Part shown: piece by piece, positions 29,691 through 41,809 of the stretch
Layout: each line of letters begins with the position of its first letter
How positions within the stretch are numbered: the stretch's first letter is position 1
Translations under genes and position numbers: made by a program
Notes under the pieces: generated by a model
Seen by the model: the letters and a program-made list of their open reading frames with translations, nothing else
What the model was told of the DNA's origin: nothing
Databases searched by the model: none
Assembly (NCBI GenBank): GCA_036426205.1
Contig: CM071587.1
Span: 1,412,004 to 1,476,003, forward strand
DNA: 64,000 nucleotides
Reading direction: 5' to 3'
Source: Ascaphus truei
Taxonomy: Eukaryota; Chordata; Amphibia; Anura; Ascaphidae

Positions 29691-30569
29691 AGCTGCTATG
29701 ATGTTCACATGCCATTTTGTTTATGAGTTTTCATACTCACAAATACTTGACCAGCGGTCCTAGTGTTCAGAGGCTAACTCTTTGCCTCCACACTACAGGT
29801 TCTGCATGTGTTTTGATTGTTGGGCTACTTCTGTTTGTTCACACTCAGCTTTCACATGGCTTTTTCAGCTTAGTCAACAACGGCTTTAATATTACTATTT
29901 ACCAGTTTTGACTTATATTGCTGACTCCAGTGTGAAGCTTTGTTTTGTTATCAGTGTTTTAGATTAGACAGCCTTGGGGACACTGTGGATCCTTTGTATA
30001 TGTTTTATGTGTTTAATACATTTTGATACTTTTGTATGCTAGAGTGCTATTTTGGGATCTTCTTTTTCTTTGTTTCTGTTTTCGTGTGTGTATATATATA
30101 TATATATCGCTTGTGTATATATAATGATAGAATATGTGAGGTAAAGAAATATAAAGCAGCTCTACACCGTCCTCTGGTCCCAAAATTCAGCGGTCTTCCA
30201 AGTAAGGGCAGCGCTTGTGAGCCACGCTAGGCTGAAGCATACTTCTTGCTCTATGGTGCCCAGATCAGTATGGCTGCCCTCCTATGCAATACTCTCCAAC
30301 TGTACCAATTTAGCAGGCACACTGCATGTGTTGAGGCCCTGAACGTTTTCTGGGTGTGGTAAGTTGCATAGGTTAGGGGGCTTCCTTAGGAATGGTTTGG
30401 AAGTACCTCCATCCAGCACCAGCAGAAGAACTACAATGGTACCGATTTTGATGTACAAAATATTGGAGGGTCTGCTACTGGTGTTCTGTTTACTGATCAC
30501 CAAGTGAGAATGATGGGAACGCAACCCTCTGAATGAATATACTGTAAGTACGGGTATAGGATAAAGTAT
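29691..30569. other. Non-coding stretch, nothing recognised
   Basis: AT-rich, with TATA runs at 30091-30108. It may be the body of the element headed at 29657, but no terminus is visible. Confidence 0.4.
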
Positions 30570-30668
30570 CTGTCGTCTAAATCTAGCACAGGTTGAACTT
30601 GAGGGCCACGTCTTTTTTCAACCTCATCTACTATGTAACTATGTAACTATATGTAACTATGTAACTCT
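30570..30668 (+). mobile_element. LINE 3' tail with octamer-like tandem end
   Basis: 'acaggttgaacttgagggcc', 'cttttttcaacctcatctac' and then tatgtaac words repeated about four times. Complete version of the tails at 2885 and 12039. Confidence 0.72.
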
Positions 30669-30878
30669 AAGGTTTATATCCTTGGGAATGAATCATTGTT
30701 GCCTTAAGTACAGGATCTCGAAGGGAATGATATAATACATACAATAATTCAATATTATCCCCTACAGCAGGGGTCCCGGTACTTTTACCTCTCCCCCAAT
30801 TGTCTTGGCTTTGAGGCCTGCATACTCCACATGCCCACTTCTTTCATTCATGCAATGAACCTGCCCTCCTTCTCTTTG

Positions 30879-30884
30879 CACTCT

Positions 30885-30953
<69 letters not shown>

Positions 30954-30976
30954 CTCTCTCGCTCTCTCTCTCTCTG
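30879..30976 (+). repeat. (CT)n microsatellite
   Basis: About 98 bases of ctctct with three interruptions (tcctc, ctcgct). Homopurine-homopyrimidine tract able to adopt triplex H-DNA. Confidence 0.97.
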
Positions 30977-31646
30977 ACCCCCCTCTATTTTTCTCACCAT
31001 GTCCTTCTTTTTCTTTGCCACGTTCTGTATCATCAAACGCGTATGTCCCATTTGTCATTTCGAGCCCCCCCATGAGGATCCACATGGGGAGCTGGCCTCC
31101 ATGTAGGAAAAGATTGCCCTACAAAAAGAACTCATTTAGATGGACATGTCACAAGTAATTGACATGGCGGTGGAACCCTGCCTGGTTGGACATATTATCT
31201 GGTCTACTGGTCTTTTCCATGGGAGATATCAGAATCACAAAACCACCTATCGATGGAAGCCCTGTAGTTTGCTTTGGATTCCAGGGGAGCAGTTCTTAAA
31301 CTGTTGGACAGCAGCAATCTGGTGGCAGATAAAGTAAAAAATGACTATGTTCAGCCAAACCCATGCCCTGTTTGTTCAAAATATCTCATTGGTTTGTCTT
31401 TATAAGGGAACTAGGGGCGTCCTTCGGCTTTTTCATACATCAGCTGGTGTGTGTGTGTCAAAATATTCATTTTCCAGCTGTGTGCTCTCTTTCTGGACAC
31501 CGTAGGAAATGTAATATGATTTTATTCTTACGTTGCGCGGATCAAGCACACATTGCCTTACACTACACAAATAAAAAGGATGCCAAGTAAGAAGTAACAC
31601 CGAAGCCCATGAACCTCACTGTTCTCCAAGACTGAATACGATATAG
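30977..31646. other. Non-coding stretch, nothing recognised
   Basis: Mixed-composition sequence without a supported frame or repeat. Confidence 0.45.
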
Positions 31647-31855
31647 CAGTTGTTTCCAACCTTTTTATGGTCAAGGGACCCCAAGTCAAATTCTGAGGAG
31701 CCCACAACCCTCTCTAATAGCAACTCTGTGATCGGATGCATTGTAAATTCTTCTGTAATTGATGCAATTTTCAAATGACCAGAACATTGCAGGGAACCCT
31801 TTAGGGATGCCCGGGGAACCCAATGGTTCCAAGGAACCCTGGTTGAAAAACACTG
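31647..31855. mobile_element. 209-bp hAT-like MITE
   Basis: Left end CAGTTGTTTCCAACCTTTTT and right end GGTTGAAAAACACTG are inverted matches beginning CAGTG/T, as in hAT transposons. The adjoining 8-mers cgatatag and ctatatgg agree at 6 of 8 positions, fitting an aged 8-bp duplication. Inside are 'gggaccccaagtca' and 'aggaaccctggt', the 'dead-end' inverted G/C blocks. No transposase. Confidence 0.75.
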
Positions 31856-32094
31856 CTATATGGAGACCCACTCCATTGCTTTCTTTCTCAAGAATCCCCC
31901 AGCCAAGAATAGTCTTACAGTAGCTGGCTTGCAAAAATAAAGATATATTTAGGGTACCGTGAGCAGGCGTTGTGTTACTGGGGGAATTCGTTTGCCGACA
32001 CCCTACATTTGACATTGATCGCATAATAATCTTTGAATTAGACAGAAGGCACTTTATAAGTACGTTTTCAGCTACTAGGAGAGAATGCATCCAC

Positions 32095-32210
32095 CGGGGA
32101 GAAGGGTTGGTCTTATCTTTGAAGTGGGAGACCCTATTGACCTTGTAACCTTGGGCAAACTGCATCATCCCCATGTACATTGGATGCACTTGTTAACTCT
32201 TATGAGCAAG
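32095..32210 (+). mobile_element. Possible tRNA-type SINE relic
   Basis: 'gaccttgtaaccttgggcaa' followed by 'actgcatcatcccca' resembles the core of vertebrate tRNA SINEs (cttgggcaagtcact-like). The B box expected upstream is not intact, so this is weak. Confidence 0.35.
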
Positions 32211-33626
32211 AACTCATCGCACATGCTACAATGTTCAGGGGATCTACAGTATATAAGACCAAAGCATTGATTATCATTTATTTAATCCAAATGAAGGGTG
32301 TATTTGAACACAAACAGGTGGCAGCAGAGTCTTTGTTCCAGCGTGGACAGACAGTGATAAGAGCTGCCGCCCATGCGAGCATTAAGCCTGCAGGCAGTCA
32401 CACCAAATCAACACCTCGTTTTGTGAAGATAGATTCATTTTCTGCAAGAATTGACCCGTTTTTTTTTTAACCATATTTCCTTCTCCTTGAGACTGATATG
32501 TTCTCTCTACTTGGAGTTCCTGTTCAATGTTCTGTCCCCAGTTTTATTTGATCGCGTTGGTTTCCTAATGGGGAGATATAATAATCCGCATGAGGCTTTT
32601 TCTCCAGTAATGAAGGAATATCGCCTTCACAAAAGCCATTATTTCTGTTCTCCATATTCAAGGAACGCACTTACTTAGCTATAATTGCGCAGTTTCAGAT
32701 TTGGTCTAGCATACCTAGGCAAGCATGGCAAATAGTTTGGGGTTTTAGTGCCGATTGACTTTGCGTTATGGAATGATGGGGAGTCGCGTGCCTGAAACTA
32801 GCGTACCTGCAGAGGAAATAAATGTTCCCGGGCGGCTGTAATGATTAAATAAACAATCAGCTTCTTGAAAGTGGTTATTAAATCCATCTTCTGCCCGTGT
32901 TACATCTTGTACGGCGCCTCGGAATCCTGACGGGCGGCTGCATTCTTGGGGCAAAAGGTTTACAATCTGCTATTTTCGGATGGGGGGGGGGGGGGGGGGG
33001 AGTTATAACACAAACTCTCATTGAATCGTGGCAAAATCGCAGACGCCCCCGCCAAGAACGAAGAAACGCTGCCCCGTGAAGTCTTTCCCCCCTTTCTAAT
33101 CTGCGGGAGTTTAATTACTTTGGCGACTTTGCAGTGTAATTAATGCCGGGCGTCTTCTCTGAGCCGGCACCCATAGGGGTGCGCAGGGCTGCGTGGGGAG
33201 AGGGGCTTTTTTTTAAGACGTGGCTTCTTACGGAGAACAGAAAGCATCCTCAAAATATACCGCGTGATAAAAGCTGCACTTCCTGGCGGCTCTCGCAGTT
33301 TGCCGGATAACGAATATTATCATAAGAAAAGAAACGAAGAAGCCGACGTCCCAAAAAACACGGGGAGGACGGAGTTGCAAACTAACTACCACCATTTTCC
33401 TTTGCTGAGTAAGCAAACCTTTTTTTTGCTTCGCTGTTGCATTTGAACACAAACCTTTCGCTGGAACACATTCTTGCAACTGTTTTGCATCCAACAGCTG
33501 CTCATCTTCCACTGTATACAGTCTTTAAATCAGCAGACGGCAGTCATGTTTATTGAAAGCCTAAATGAAGACAGTAAAACCTCAGTTTCATGCATTGCTT
33601 CCAGAGATACACATAGATATACTGTA
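32211..33626. other. Non-repetitive stretch, possible conserved non-coding DNA
   Basis: Few repeats apart from a G-run at 32982-33000. Segments near 32830-32890 (ggctgtaatgattaaataaa) and 33100-33150 (gtttaattactttggcgact) have TAAT-rich, low-CpG composition typical of enhancers. No coding exon is evident in any frame. Cross-species alignment would decide. Confidence 0.3.
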
Positions 33627-33958
33627 CAGGCATACCCCGCATTAACGTACACAATGGGACCGGAGTATGTATGTAAAGCGAAAATGTACTTAAAGTGAAG
33701 CACTGCCTTTTTAACACTTATAGATGCATGTACAGTACTGCAATCGTCATATACGTGCATAACTGATGTAAATAACGCATTTGTAACAGGCTCTATAGTC
33801 TCCCCGCTTGCGCACAGCTTCGGTACAGGTAGGGAGCCGGTATTGCTGTTCAGGACGTGCTGACAGGCGCATGCGCGAGCTGCCATTTGCCTATTGAGCG
33901 AGATGTACTTACTCGCGAGTGTACTTAAAGTGAGTGTCCTTAAACCGGGGTATGCCTG
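33627..33958. mobile_element. 332-bp Tigger-like (pogo) MITE with TA duplication
   Basis: Left end CAGGCATACCCCGCATTAA and right end TTAAACCGGGGTATGCCTG are inverted repeats, flanked by TA at 33625-33626 and 33959-33960. CAGGCATACC is the known start of Tigger1-type ends. Inner repeats 'gtacttaaagtga' occur near both ends (about 33688 and 33921). It is non-coding. Confidence 0.88.
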
Positions 33959-34084
33959 TAGTTATATTTGGCTGAGAGACGCACAAGGACGTCTCACCAT
34001 CTTTGTATCCACTTTCTGCGGGTGACAGAGACCCCAATCATTGTTTGTCGGTGCCTGTAAATGCAACCTTTGATTAGAGCAGGG

Positions 34085-34265
34085 GCCCTCAAGACTCCAC
34101 CACCCCCCGACAGGTCAGGTTTTCAGGATATTCATGCTTCAGCACAGGTGGATCAATCGGTGTCTGCCTGCTTCAGCGCAGGTGGCTCAATCAGTGGCTG
34201 ACCTGTGCTGAAGCAGGGGTATCCTGAAAACCTGACCTGTTGCGGGGTCTCGAGGACTGGAGTAA
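34085..34265. mobile_element. Foldback MITE A, copy 6
   Basis: 'gacaggtcaggttttcagga', 'gcttcagcacaggtggatca' and 'gcttcagcgcaggtggctca' on the left, 'gacctgtgctgaagcagggg' and 'gaaaacctgacctgttg' on the right. The outer left arm is degraded. Confidence 0.82.
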
Positions 34266-35504
34266 TCTTTCCCAGGAGGAAGGGCAGCAACTGGCTTTAA
34301 ATGAGTATTTCCAGTGATAGCGCTAATATGACCAGGCGTTAGCTTGCGGTGTTTAATGATGTGACTTCATTGTCTGTTTGCCTACCTTGCATTGCACTGT
34401 AAGCAGGGCCGCCGACAGGGGGGGCGGGGGAGAGAGCCAGGACAGGTGTCCCGGGGCCCCCGGCGGGCCCTGGGGAGCCCCAACCGTCCAAGACAGGAAA
34501 TGGAGCCGAGCAGAAGTCGGGCCTAGCTTCCGCAAACGCCCCCTTACAGACCCTGCTCCCCCACTACCCTCCTCCGCCTGCTGGTCTGGAGCCCACCTCC
34601 ACCCGCTCTACTGGACCCTTTGGAATAAGGGTAACGAGGAACCCCCTCTCGCAGCTGAACTACCTTTCAGCGCCCCCCTTACAACCCAGCCCCAGGTCCA
34701 GTAAATGCTGTCAGGTCTCCTCATTGTACTGTAGGACCCTCTAGTATTGCAGTTCCATTGGTGGAGAGGAAACATTAGAGGGTCCTGGTTTTTTTTGCTG
34801 CCTGGAGGTTAGTAATCCTTCCTGGCGTACGCTCCTGCTGATATCTGCAAACGTGCACCGAAAATGAGCAGAAAAAAGGGGTGGCTTTTTGGCTGTGGTC
34901 TCGGGGACGACTTTCCCATGGCGGTGATTTTCTCAGCTTGGAGCACATACAGGGGCCCCATTATACTGCGAGGAGGGGGGAAGGGGGGGGGGCGACAGGG
35001 GCGCGTTTACGCAATAAGCCAGAAACACTCTTTTATTTTGTCTGACTTCTTATGACAGGCTTTAGCTCCAAATGTCTTTGCAGCTGTGATGGGAGAAGAG
35101 GCAGAAAGCTGCTAAGCTTTAACAGTGCAGGCCCTTGAATGGAAGGCTTTCCAGATAAATCTACATTAGGAAAGGCTCAATCTCGCCTTTTTTTCTCTTC
35201 CTTGGACCAGGTTACTGTCTGGAAGGGCGCATGTAGAATTAGGGATATTTAATCCGTGGGTCTCGGGCTTATAAAACATTTTAAAAATGCAAAGTCAGCA
35301 CTCACTGGAGGCACATTGGCAGCTCCGACTTATTCTGCGGGGGGATTACAGATTACTGCCACTCATCGGATGCCTTGTGAGTTTTACAATTGTTATAGAA
35401 CGTAGATGCCAAAAGATTAAGGCAGCCAGTTTAAATGCACTAATCCCTCCACTGCTCAACCTCTCCACTGACTAAGAGGCTAACTAAGGACCAGTTCATA
35501 CACA
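34266..35504. other. Non-coding stretch, nothing recognised
   Basis: GC-rich between 34400 and 34680 with 'ccccggcgggccctgggg'-type words; the open frame there lacks any recognisable domain. The rest (34700-35500) is repeat-poor. Confidence 0.4.
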
Positions 35505-36020
35505 GTGCATTGCTCTGCGGCACGTTTCACACTCCTGCGGCTCTTTGCACACTCCTGTGTCACTTTGCACACTCCTGCGGCACCTTGCGCACTCCTGCGG
35601 CATGTTGCACTCCTGCGGCATGTTGCGCACTCCTGCGGCATGTTGCGCACTCCTGCGGCACGTTGCACACCTGCAGCAATCTATACACTCCTGCGGCGCA
35701 TCGCACACTCCTGCGGCACGTTGCACACTCCTGCAGCACGTCGCACACTTCTGTGGCACATTGCACACTCTTGTTGCACGTTGCACACTCCTGAGGCACG
35801 TTGCACACTCCTGCAGCAAGCTGCACACTCCTGCGGCACGTTGCACACTCCTGTGGCACGTTGCACACTTCTGCGTCATGTTGCACACTCCTGCGGCACG
35901 TTGCACACTTCTGCGGCATGTTGCACACTCCTGCGGCACGTTACACACTCCTGCAGCAAGCTGCACACTCCTGCGGCGCATCGCACACTCCTGCAGCACG
36001 TTGCACACTCCTGCGGTGCT
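35505..36020 (+). repeat. 20-bp minisatellite, about 25 copies
   Basis: Unit cacgttgcacactcctgcgg with variants (catgttg, cagcaagctg, ctgtgg). A longer-range pattern (cagcaagctgcacactcctg at 35811 and 35954) suggests block duplication. Long frames in both strands, up to about 208 codons, are by-products of the array. Confidence 0.96.
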
Positions 36021-36307
36021 TTGCCAAGCTGTACTTCTGGAAGAGAAAGCGTCGAGACATACAAATGAGTGCATCATTGCTGGCGAGAGGCACGGGACCA
36101 GCTCATTCACTATGAGCTGTCATGGCACAGATACCCATTTGTCATGTATGTTAATTGGGCTATATGGCTAATAGTGCGTGTGGCTGTTTGTGGCTAAAGA
36201 ACATATTCATCTTATTCCCCACACTTATTAATAGCCGGCACTCCTGGGTTTAGCCGCAAGCCCCTTCTTTTCTGCCGACATCTGCAACTTTTCAGGGATC
36301 TTTCACC

Positions 36308-36402
36308 TAAGCTCTTTTTTCTCTCTCCCCCTCCCCCTCTCTCTGCCCCTCTCTCTGCCCCTCCCCTCTCTGCCCCTCCCCTCTCTCTGCCCCCCCCCCT
36401 GA
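36308..36402 (+). repeat. C/T-rich low-complexity tract
   Basis: ctctctgcccctc words repeated 5 to 6 times, ending in a C-run. It precedes the large CACAGACAGACT array by about 50 bp. Confidence 0.85.
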
Positions 36403-36453
36403 AGTTTTGTTGCACATGCTGCACTTGTTACAATTGTCCAAGCTCTTGCTTTT

Positions 36454-38100
36454 AGACAGACAGACTCACACAGACCACTCACACAGACTCACTCACCCAC
36501 AGACTCACTCACACAACAGACTCACTCACACAGACAGACTCACACACACAGACAGAATCAAACACACAACAGACTCACACACACAGACAGACTCACACAG
36601 ACAGAACAGACTCACACAGACAGACAGACTCACACAGACAGACAGACTCACACACACAGACAGACTCACACAGACAGACTCACACAGACAGACTCACTCA
36701 CACAGACAACTCACACACACAGACAGACTCACACCACACAGACAGACTCACACAGACAGACTCACACAGACCAGTAAACTCACACAGCAGACTCACACAG
36801 ACAGACTACTCCACAGACAGACTCCTCACACAGACAGCTCACCACAGACACGGCTCCACACAGACAGCTCACTCACACAGACCAACTCATCACCGACAGA
36901 CTCACTACACACAGACAGACTTCACACACACAGACAAAGACCACACACAACAACGACAACACAGACACAGACTAACACACCAGGACTCACACAGACAGAC
37001 TCACACAGACAGACTCACACAGACAGACTCACACAGACAGACTCACACAGACAGACTCACACAGACAGACTCACACAGACTCACTCACACAGACTCACAG
37101 ACTCACTCACACAGACTCACTCACACAGACAGACTCACAGACTCACTCACACAGACAGACTCACTCACAGACAGATCACAGGACATCACTCCCACAGACA
37201 AGACTCACACACAAAAGACAAGACTCACTCACACAGACGCCCCGATCCTTCCACACACAGACCATTCAGACTTCCCACCCCCCACACAGACAGACTCACT
37301 CACTACTCAACATCACGACAGACATCACTCCAAGACAACTCACTCACACAACAGACTCACAGACTCACTCCACACAGACCTCACTCACACAGGACAGCTC
37401 CAGACTCACTCACACAGACAGACTCACTCACACAGACAGACTCACTCACACAGACAGACTCACAGACTCACTCACACAGACTCACTCACACAGACAGACT
37501 CACAGACTCACTCACACAGACAGACTCACACAGACAGACACTCACAGACTCACTCACACAGACAGACTCACTCACACAGACAGATCTCCTCACACTAAGC
37601 TCACAAACAGACATCCACTCACACGGACAGACTCACTCACACAGACAGACTCACTCACACAGACAGACTCACTCACACAGACAGACTCACTCACACAGAC
37701 AGACTCACTCACCACAGACAGGCTACACTCACACAGACAGTCACTCACACAGACAGGCTCACTCACACAGACAGGCTCACTCACACAGACAGGCTCACTC
37801 ACACAGACAGGCTCACTCACACAACAGTGGCTCATCTCACTCACAGACCCCAAGGTCTCACCACTCTCACTCACACCAAGAGCAGTACGTCATATCCACC
37901 ACAGAGCAGGACTAACTACACACAGAACAGGCATCCACTCACAACAGGACATGACGTTCACATACAACAGACAGGGACTCACTCACACAGACAGACTCAC
38001 TCACACAGACAGACTCACTCACACAGACAGACAGACTCACACAGACAGACTCACACAGACAGACTCACACAGACAGACTCACACAGACAGACTCACACAG
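36454..38100 (+). repeat. 1.65-kb CACAGACAGACTCA-type tandem array
   Basis: Built from cacacagacagactca and cactcacacagacagact words in changing register (periods of 12 to 20 bp). Both flanks (36990-37080 and 37990-38100) are clean, whereas 36720-36980, 37160-37420 and 37840-37980 are full of one-base gains and losses. One open frame of 502 codons translating to His-Thr-Asp-Arg-Leu repeats runs through it and is not a gene. Confidence 0.96.
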
Positions 38101-38215
38101 TGGGTGTTTCAACTTATCGTATCTCGGTAATAAAGAAAAGTAGAATATATGTTAGGGTCGGAGGCAAAACTTCAGCAGAACAAACTCAGTATCAATGTGA
38201 CTACACGTATCACCT
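38101..38215. other. Short unique spacer
   Basis: About 115 bp of plain sequence between the array and the next MITE. Confidence 0.4.
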
Positions 38216-38738
38216 TTAAAGCAGCAGAACGGGAACAATCCTATATGGTTTTTTGTAAACACATCAGTGCTGTAGTATTAGATAATACTGTCTGCATTTT
38301 TTTTAAGCTTCTAATGCCATTTTTAATGACTTTTTTAAATGTACTGATCCAACCAGTACAGCTACCATTTAGAAAGTCATATACACTTCCTATTTGAAAC
38401 CGGCTCTGACACACCTTTTTGAGCTCTTCCCTTTGGCAACAAAGTATCACAAACAGATCTGTTGCTGCGTTCCAAACCGAAGACTGTATTACTCTGAAAG
38501 CTGTAACAATAATGTGTCACACTTAGTAATATAATGTTACATGTCAGCTGCAGCAATGCACAGGCTACAGCACAAAGTTAGAAGGCGGCCATTTCGTTAG
38601 GCACACAATCAGGATTTTTTACAAATTTAGCACCAAACGATTGCCAGCATAGGTAAGAATGTAGTATTATACACTGCCACAAGCTTTACATATAAAAAAT
38701 AAGAACATAAACGGGGGAATCTCGAATTGCTGCTTTAA
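38216..38738. mobile_element. TTAA-flanked MITE, complete 523-bp copy
   Basis: TTAA at 38216-38219 and 38735-38738 with inverted ends AAGCAGCAG.../...ttgCTGCTT. Block order inside: 'acatcagtgctgtagtatta', 'gataatactgtctgca', 'ccatttttaatgactt', 'taatgttacatgtcagctgc' and 'aaggcggccatttcg'. TTAA duplications are used by piggyBac and Kolobok transposons. No coding capacity. Confidence 0.82.
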
Positions 38739-39744
38739 GGGACTTCAGCCACTCCTGAGGGGGAATCTGTTCGGCACAGATTGGCTGCTCCTGTCCTCCC
38801 TGCAGCTGTAAACAAGAAGCAAAAGGGTGTGCACAACGGACTTTCTTCACAAATCATCACTTATCGGGCCACAGATTGACATTTCGGCTGCCTGCGAACG
38901 TTCCCATTTGGACAGTTGCAGGGTCCCCTCTGGGATGCGAGCGCTGGGCAGAGGAGTTGTTTGGAGTTTTGGGGTGCACTGGATGTTTGTAACCGCCTTG
39001 CAGCAGTAACCACTATAACATACAGGATTTCGGGGGACGTTAGTGCTGTATGTGACTCTGCTGCATTGTCACTTTGCTCCAGCTCCTGAACGGACCACAA
39101 AGTATCAATGGCTTTTATAACTACCCAGTTACCTGTGAAAGGAGGAACGGGGGGGATAAATGGGTGCGCCCATGAGCATTACGGATTGGGATACCCATAA
39201 ACGTGGGTTTTTAAGAGCGTCATTTTAGCAGCGTGCAAGGATTATCAGACACATTGTTACATGTACTAGTGGCCTGTGTACATTTAGAACCTAAGTCTGT
39301 GGGACAAAGGAGTCGTTTGGTTGCATCTTTTGATCAAAACCTGATTCTTGTATATTGTAGCCCAAATTGTTAAGAGCGCAGGATCTGTTCTGTTGTTTTC
39401 CATATGTGTAAGGCCGGTCCTGTTACCAGCCGCACACTTCATAAGGGGAGGAGCGCGGTGATATGTACCGTCTACCACATTATTACATGTACAGACACAC
39501 ACAGCCCCAGTACGCTCAAAACCCATCACAGCATATATAGTTAGGTCCAAAAGGAGCGCTGCTGAGAGTGTGATATAACGCAAGACAAGAAGCCTCAGTG
39601 CTACCCCCATGTGTGTGTTTGTAAAGGTGGAAATAAAACTGCCGTGCATTTTCTAGCATTTGGCCCCGTGGTTTGATTTATCTAGTGACTGCCTGGTCAC
39701 ATGATCTTCCCCACAGAACTTTGCATCTTTGGTCCTCTTCTGCT
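38739..39744. other. Non-coding stretch, nothing recognised
   Basis: Repeat-poor sequence; short frames on both strands show no domain. Confidence 0.45.
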
Positions 39745-39920
39745 GCACTGACTGCCATTTAGTGAACCCCCCCCCCGAGCCGAATCTTCGCCGAACGATC
39801 ACAGGAGAACGGCAACTTAACTCATTACTTATCATTGTGTGGATTGTATTGATGCGCATATTAAAGGGGGAAAATACATAAATAATAGCAATACAATGGC
39901 AGCTTGGACTGCAGCATTAA
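39745..39920 (+). mobile_element. TTAA-flanked MITE, right part
   Basis: 'gccatttagtgaac', 'cgatcacaggagaacggcaa', 'cattaaagggggaaaata' and end 'ggactgcagcaTTAA'. Inverse form at 15851-16000. Confidence 0.72.
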
Positions 39921-40514
39921 GTCCTTATAAATAGGTCCCTGAGTCTTATATCTGGTCAAGCTGATACCATGTCACTTTACATGATGCTTGTACTAAAAAC
40001 ACAATATAGTAAATAAGTACAATGTATCACACTTTGTTGACCCCAACTATTAAGCATCATTTTGCACTGTGATTTTTGCTTCCCACAAACAATACCTAAT
40101 GCCTTTTAGGAAATATAAATCTATGATTGTTGTAAATTTCAGTACATGTGTTTATTAGGCTTCTAATGTGTTTCCATGCTGAGCACATTGCGTCTCCTGC
40201 GCTGGATGACATCATTAAATAGTAATGATGTTTAGCCACCTGTCGCTGGCACCAGCGCGCTATGCGCACGCTTTCATTGCGTTGGTCAGTTCCTGCTGTA
40301 AGAATGCAGCCTCGTGCTTTCTTACCTGTGCCTGCGTGGACAATGCTAATGGGATCTGATCCTATTGTCAGACACTGCCGTTATTATGGAGAATACTAAC
40401 AATGCCGTTTTCCTTGTTTGTATATGTGTGGCACTGACGGAGAAAGTAGCGTTGTACACCACATTTTCTTGGTGCAAGAAAGAGTGTAGCGATTCAATCT
40501 ACTGTGAAGAGATT
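39921..40514. other. Non-coding stretch, nothing recognised
   Basis: AT-rich with no supported feature. Confidence 0.45.
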
Positions 40515-40672
40515 GCACTCTCGGCTTGTAGTGCCGGCGGCAGCGATGCGACGTGGCGTCAATGCATTGCTGCCGTCGAGTGCGCTTATAGTCAGCGCTA
40601 CGCGACGGAGCGACGGCTTGGTCGCGATCGCAGGAAGTCATCTCAATTTGACTTTTCCAGCGACCGTAGCCT
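40515..40672 (+). mobile_element. GC-rich Harbinger-like MITE, partial
   Basis: 'ggcttgtagtgccggcggca', 'gcgcttatagtcagcgctac', 'gcgacggagcgacggcttgg' and end 'gcgaccgtagcc' followed by TAA. Related to 3236 and 13064. Confidence 0.62.
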
Positions 40673-40744
40673 AAGAAGCCATGTATAATGCGTCGCTAGA
40701 TGTGATTTTGCTGTAAAATAGACACAAGTTAGTGCGTCTCCCAG

Positions 40745-41010
40745 TGCATAAAACCTATTACCATAGATAATGTTACCGTAGTAATATAAGGATACATTGT
40801 AGCCGCTGAGTTACACAGACTGGAGGATTGGTTGAAACCGAAAGACGGCCATTATGTTAGGCACACAATCAGGATTGTGACAGATTTATATCAGGAGCGC
40901 CAAACCACTGCCAGCTTAGGTAAGAATGGAGGATTATACATTTGTCACACGCTGTACATATAAAAGGAAGAAGGAAAGCGTTGGAAAGTAGCATCGCTGC
41001 TGTACAGGCG
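40745..41010 (+). mobile_element. TTAA-flanked MITE, right half
   Basis: 'atagataatgttaccgtagt', 'aatataaggatacattgtag', 'gaaagacggccatta', 'aggcacacaatcaggatt' and 'gctgtacatataaaag' match the right half of 38216-38738, to a decayed end near 'catcgctgctgtac'. Confidence 0.72.
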
Positions 41011-41174
41011 AGCGACTCTTTCTACGGGGGCCAGGTACACGGATACGTTGTCTTAGGACTGGCCCGTTATATTGTCCTGATTGCTGTGTTGTCTTAGTGG
41101 CTTTCTCCGCTGCTCTCTGACCCCACATCTCCTCTCACCATCGTGAAATTGGGATGACATAGAGCAGGAGGTGG

Positions 41175-41351
41175 GCAACTCCAGTCCTCAAAGGCCACCA
41201 ACAGGTCTGGTTTTCAGGATATCCCAGCTTCAGCATAGGTGGCTCAATCAGTGGCTCAGTCGAAGACTGAGCCACTGATTAAGCCACCTGTGCTGAAGCA
41301 GGGATATCCGTAAACCCTGATCTGTTGGTGACCCCTGAGGACTGGAGTTGT
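41175..41351. mobile_element. Foldback MITE A, copy 7
   Basis: Good copy: 'gcaactccagtcctcaaagg', 'ggctcaatcagtggctcagt', 'cgaagactgagccactgatt' and 'ctgaggactggagttg'. The central loop is only a few bases, so the hairpin is nearly complete. Confidence 0.87.
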
Positions 41352-41455
41352 CCAGTCAACAACTGAGCCACTGACGAAGCCACCTGTGCTGAAGCAGGGC
41401 AATCCTTGATACCTGGCCTGTTGGTGGCTCTCGAGGACCGGAGTTGGCCACCCCT
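41352..41455. mobile_element. Foldback MITE A, copy 8 (right half)
   Basis: Directly abuts copy 7. 'actgagccactgacgaagcc', 'acctgtgctgaagcagggca' and 'gaggaccggagttgg' repeat the right arm only, so it may be a local duplication rather than a new insertion. Confidence 0.75.
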
Positions 41456-41458
41456 GTC

Positions 41459-41809
41459 GGCTGCGTCCATAGACGGACAGGCCGTGCTGAGGCGTGCGGA
41501 CGCTCCGCGCCGAGCCCCTGCATCCTCAATGAGGATGCCTTGAGAGGGGGCTCACGCGAGCGTCCGCAGGCGTGCTGACGAGAGGGAGGTTTCAGCCGAG
41601 CGCCAAGCTGTTTTTCAGCGTGCTGTCGGCTGAAAACCTCCAATCACAGCACAGGAGCGATTGGCCCAGCGACGTCACTGCCCCACCTCCCCCCGGCTCC
41701 GACCGCGCACGCTGGCTCGCCTGTATGGGCATGAAATCGCCCAGATTTCAGCAGGCGAGCCTCAGCGTCAGCGCGGCTCGGATCGCCTCATGCCTCTATG
41801 GCCCGGGCC
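41459..41809. mobile_element. GC-rich MITE with GGCTGCGTCC/GGCCCGGGCC ends
   Basis: Starts ggctgcgtccatagacgg and ends ctctatggcccgggcc followed by TTA (41810). 'ccatag' and 'ctatgg' pair in the ends. CpG-dense, with cgagcgtccgc and gcgtgctg words. It begins immediately after foldback MITE copy 8, and no left TTA is present. Related copy at 60172-60520. Confidence 0.7.

Noticed and set aside
30879..30976. A promoter GAGA-element cluster
   Set aside because: It is a plain CT microsatellite with nothing else suggesting a promoter.
32211..33626. Coding exons in the repeat-poor stretch
   Set aside because: Frames are short, with no conserved pattern and no paired splice sites.
35496..36171. Cys-rich frames of about 200 codons on both strands
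   Set aside because: Entirely inside the 20-bp array. Both strands open equally, with no family resemblance.
36407..37915. 502-codon open frame
   Set aside because: Its sequence is a His-Thr-Asp-Arg-Leu repeat from the CACAGACAGACT array, and its length depends on error-like indels.
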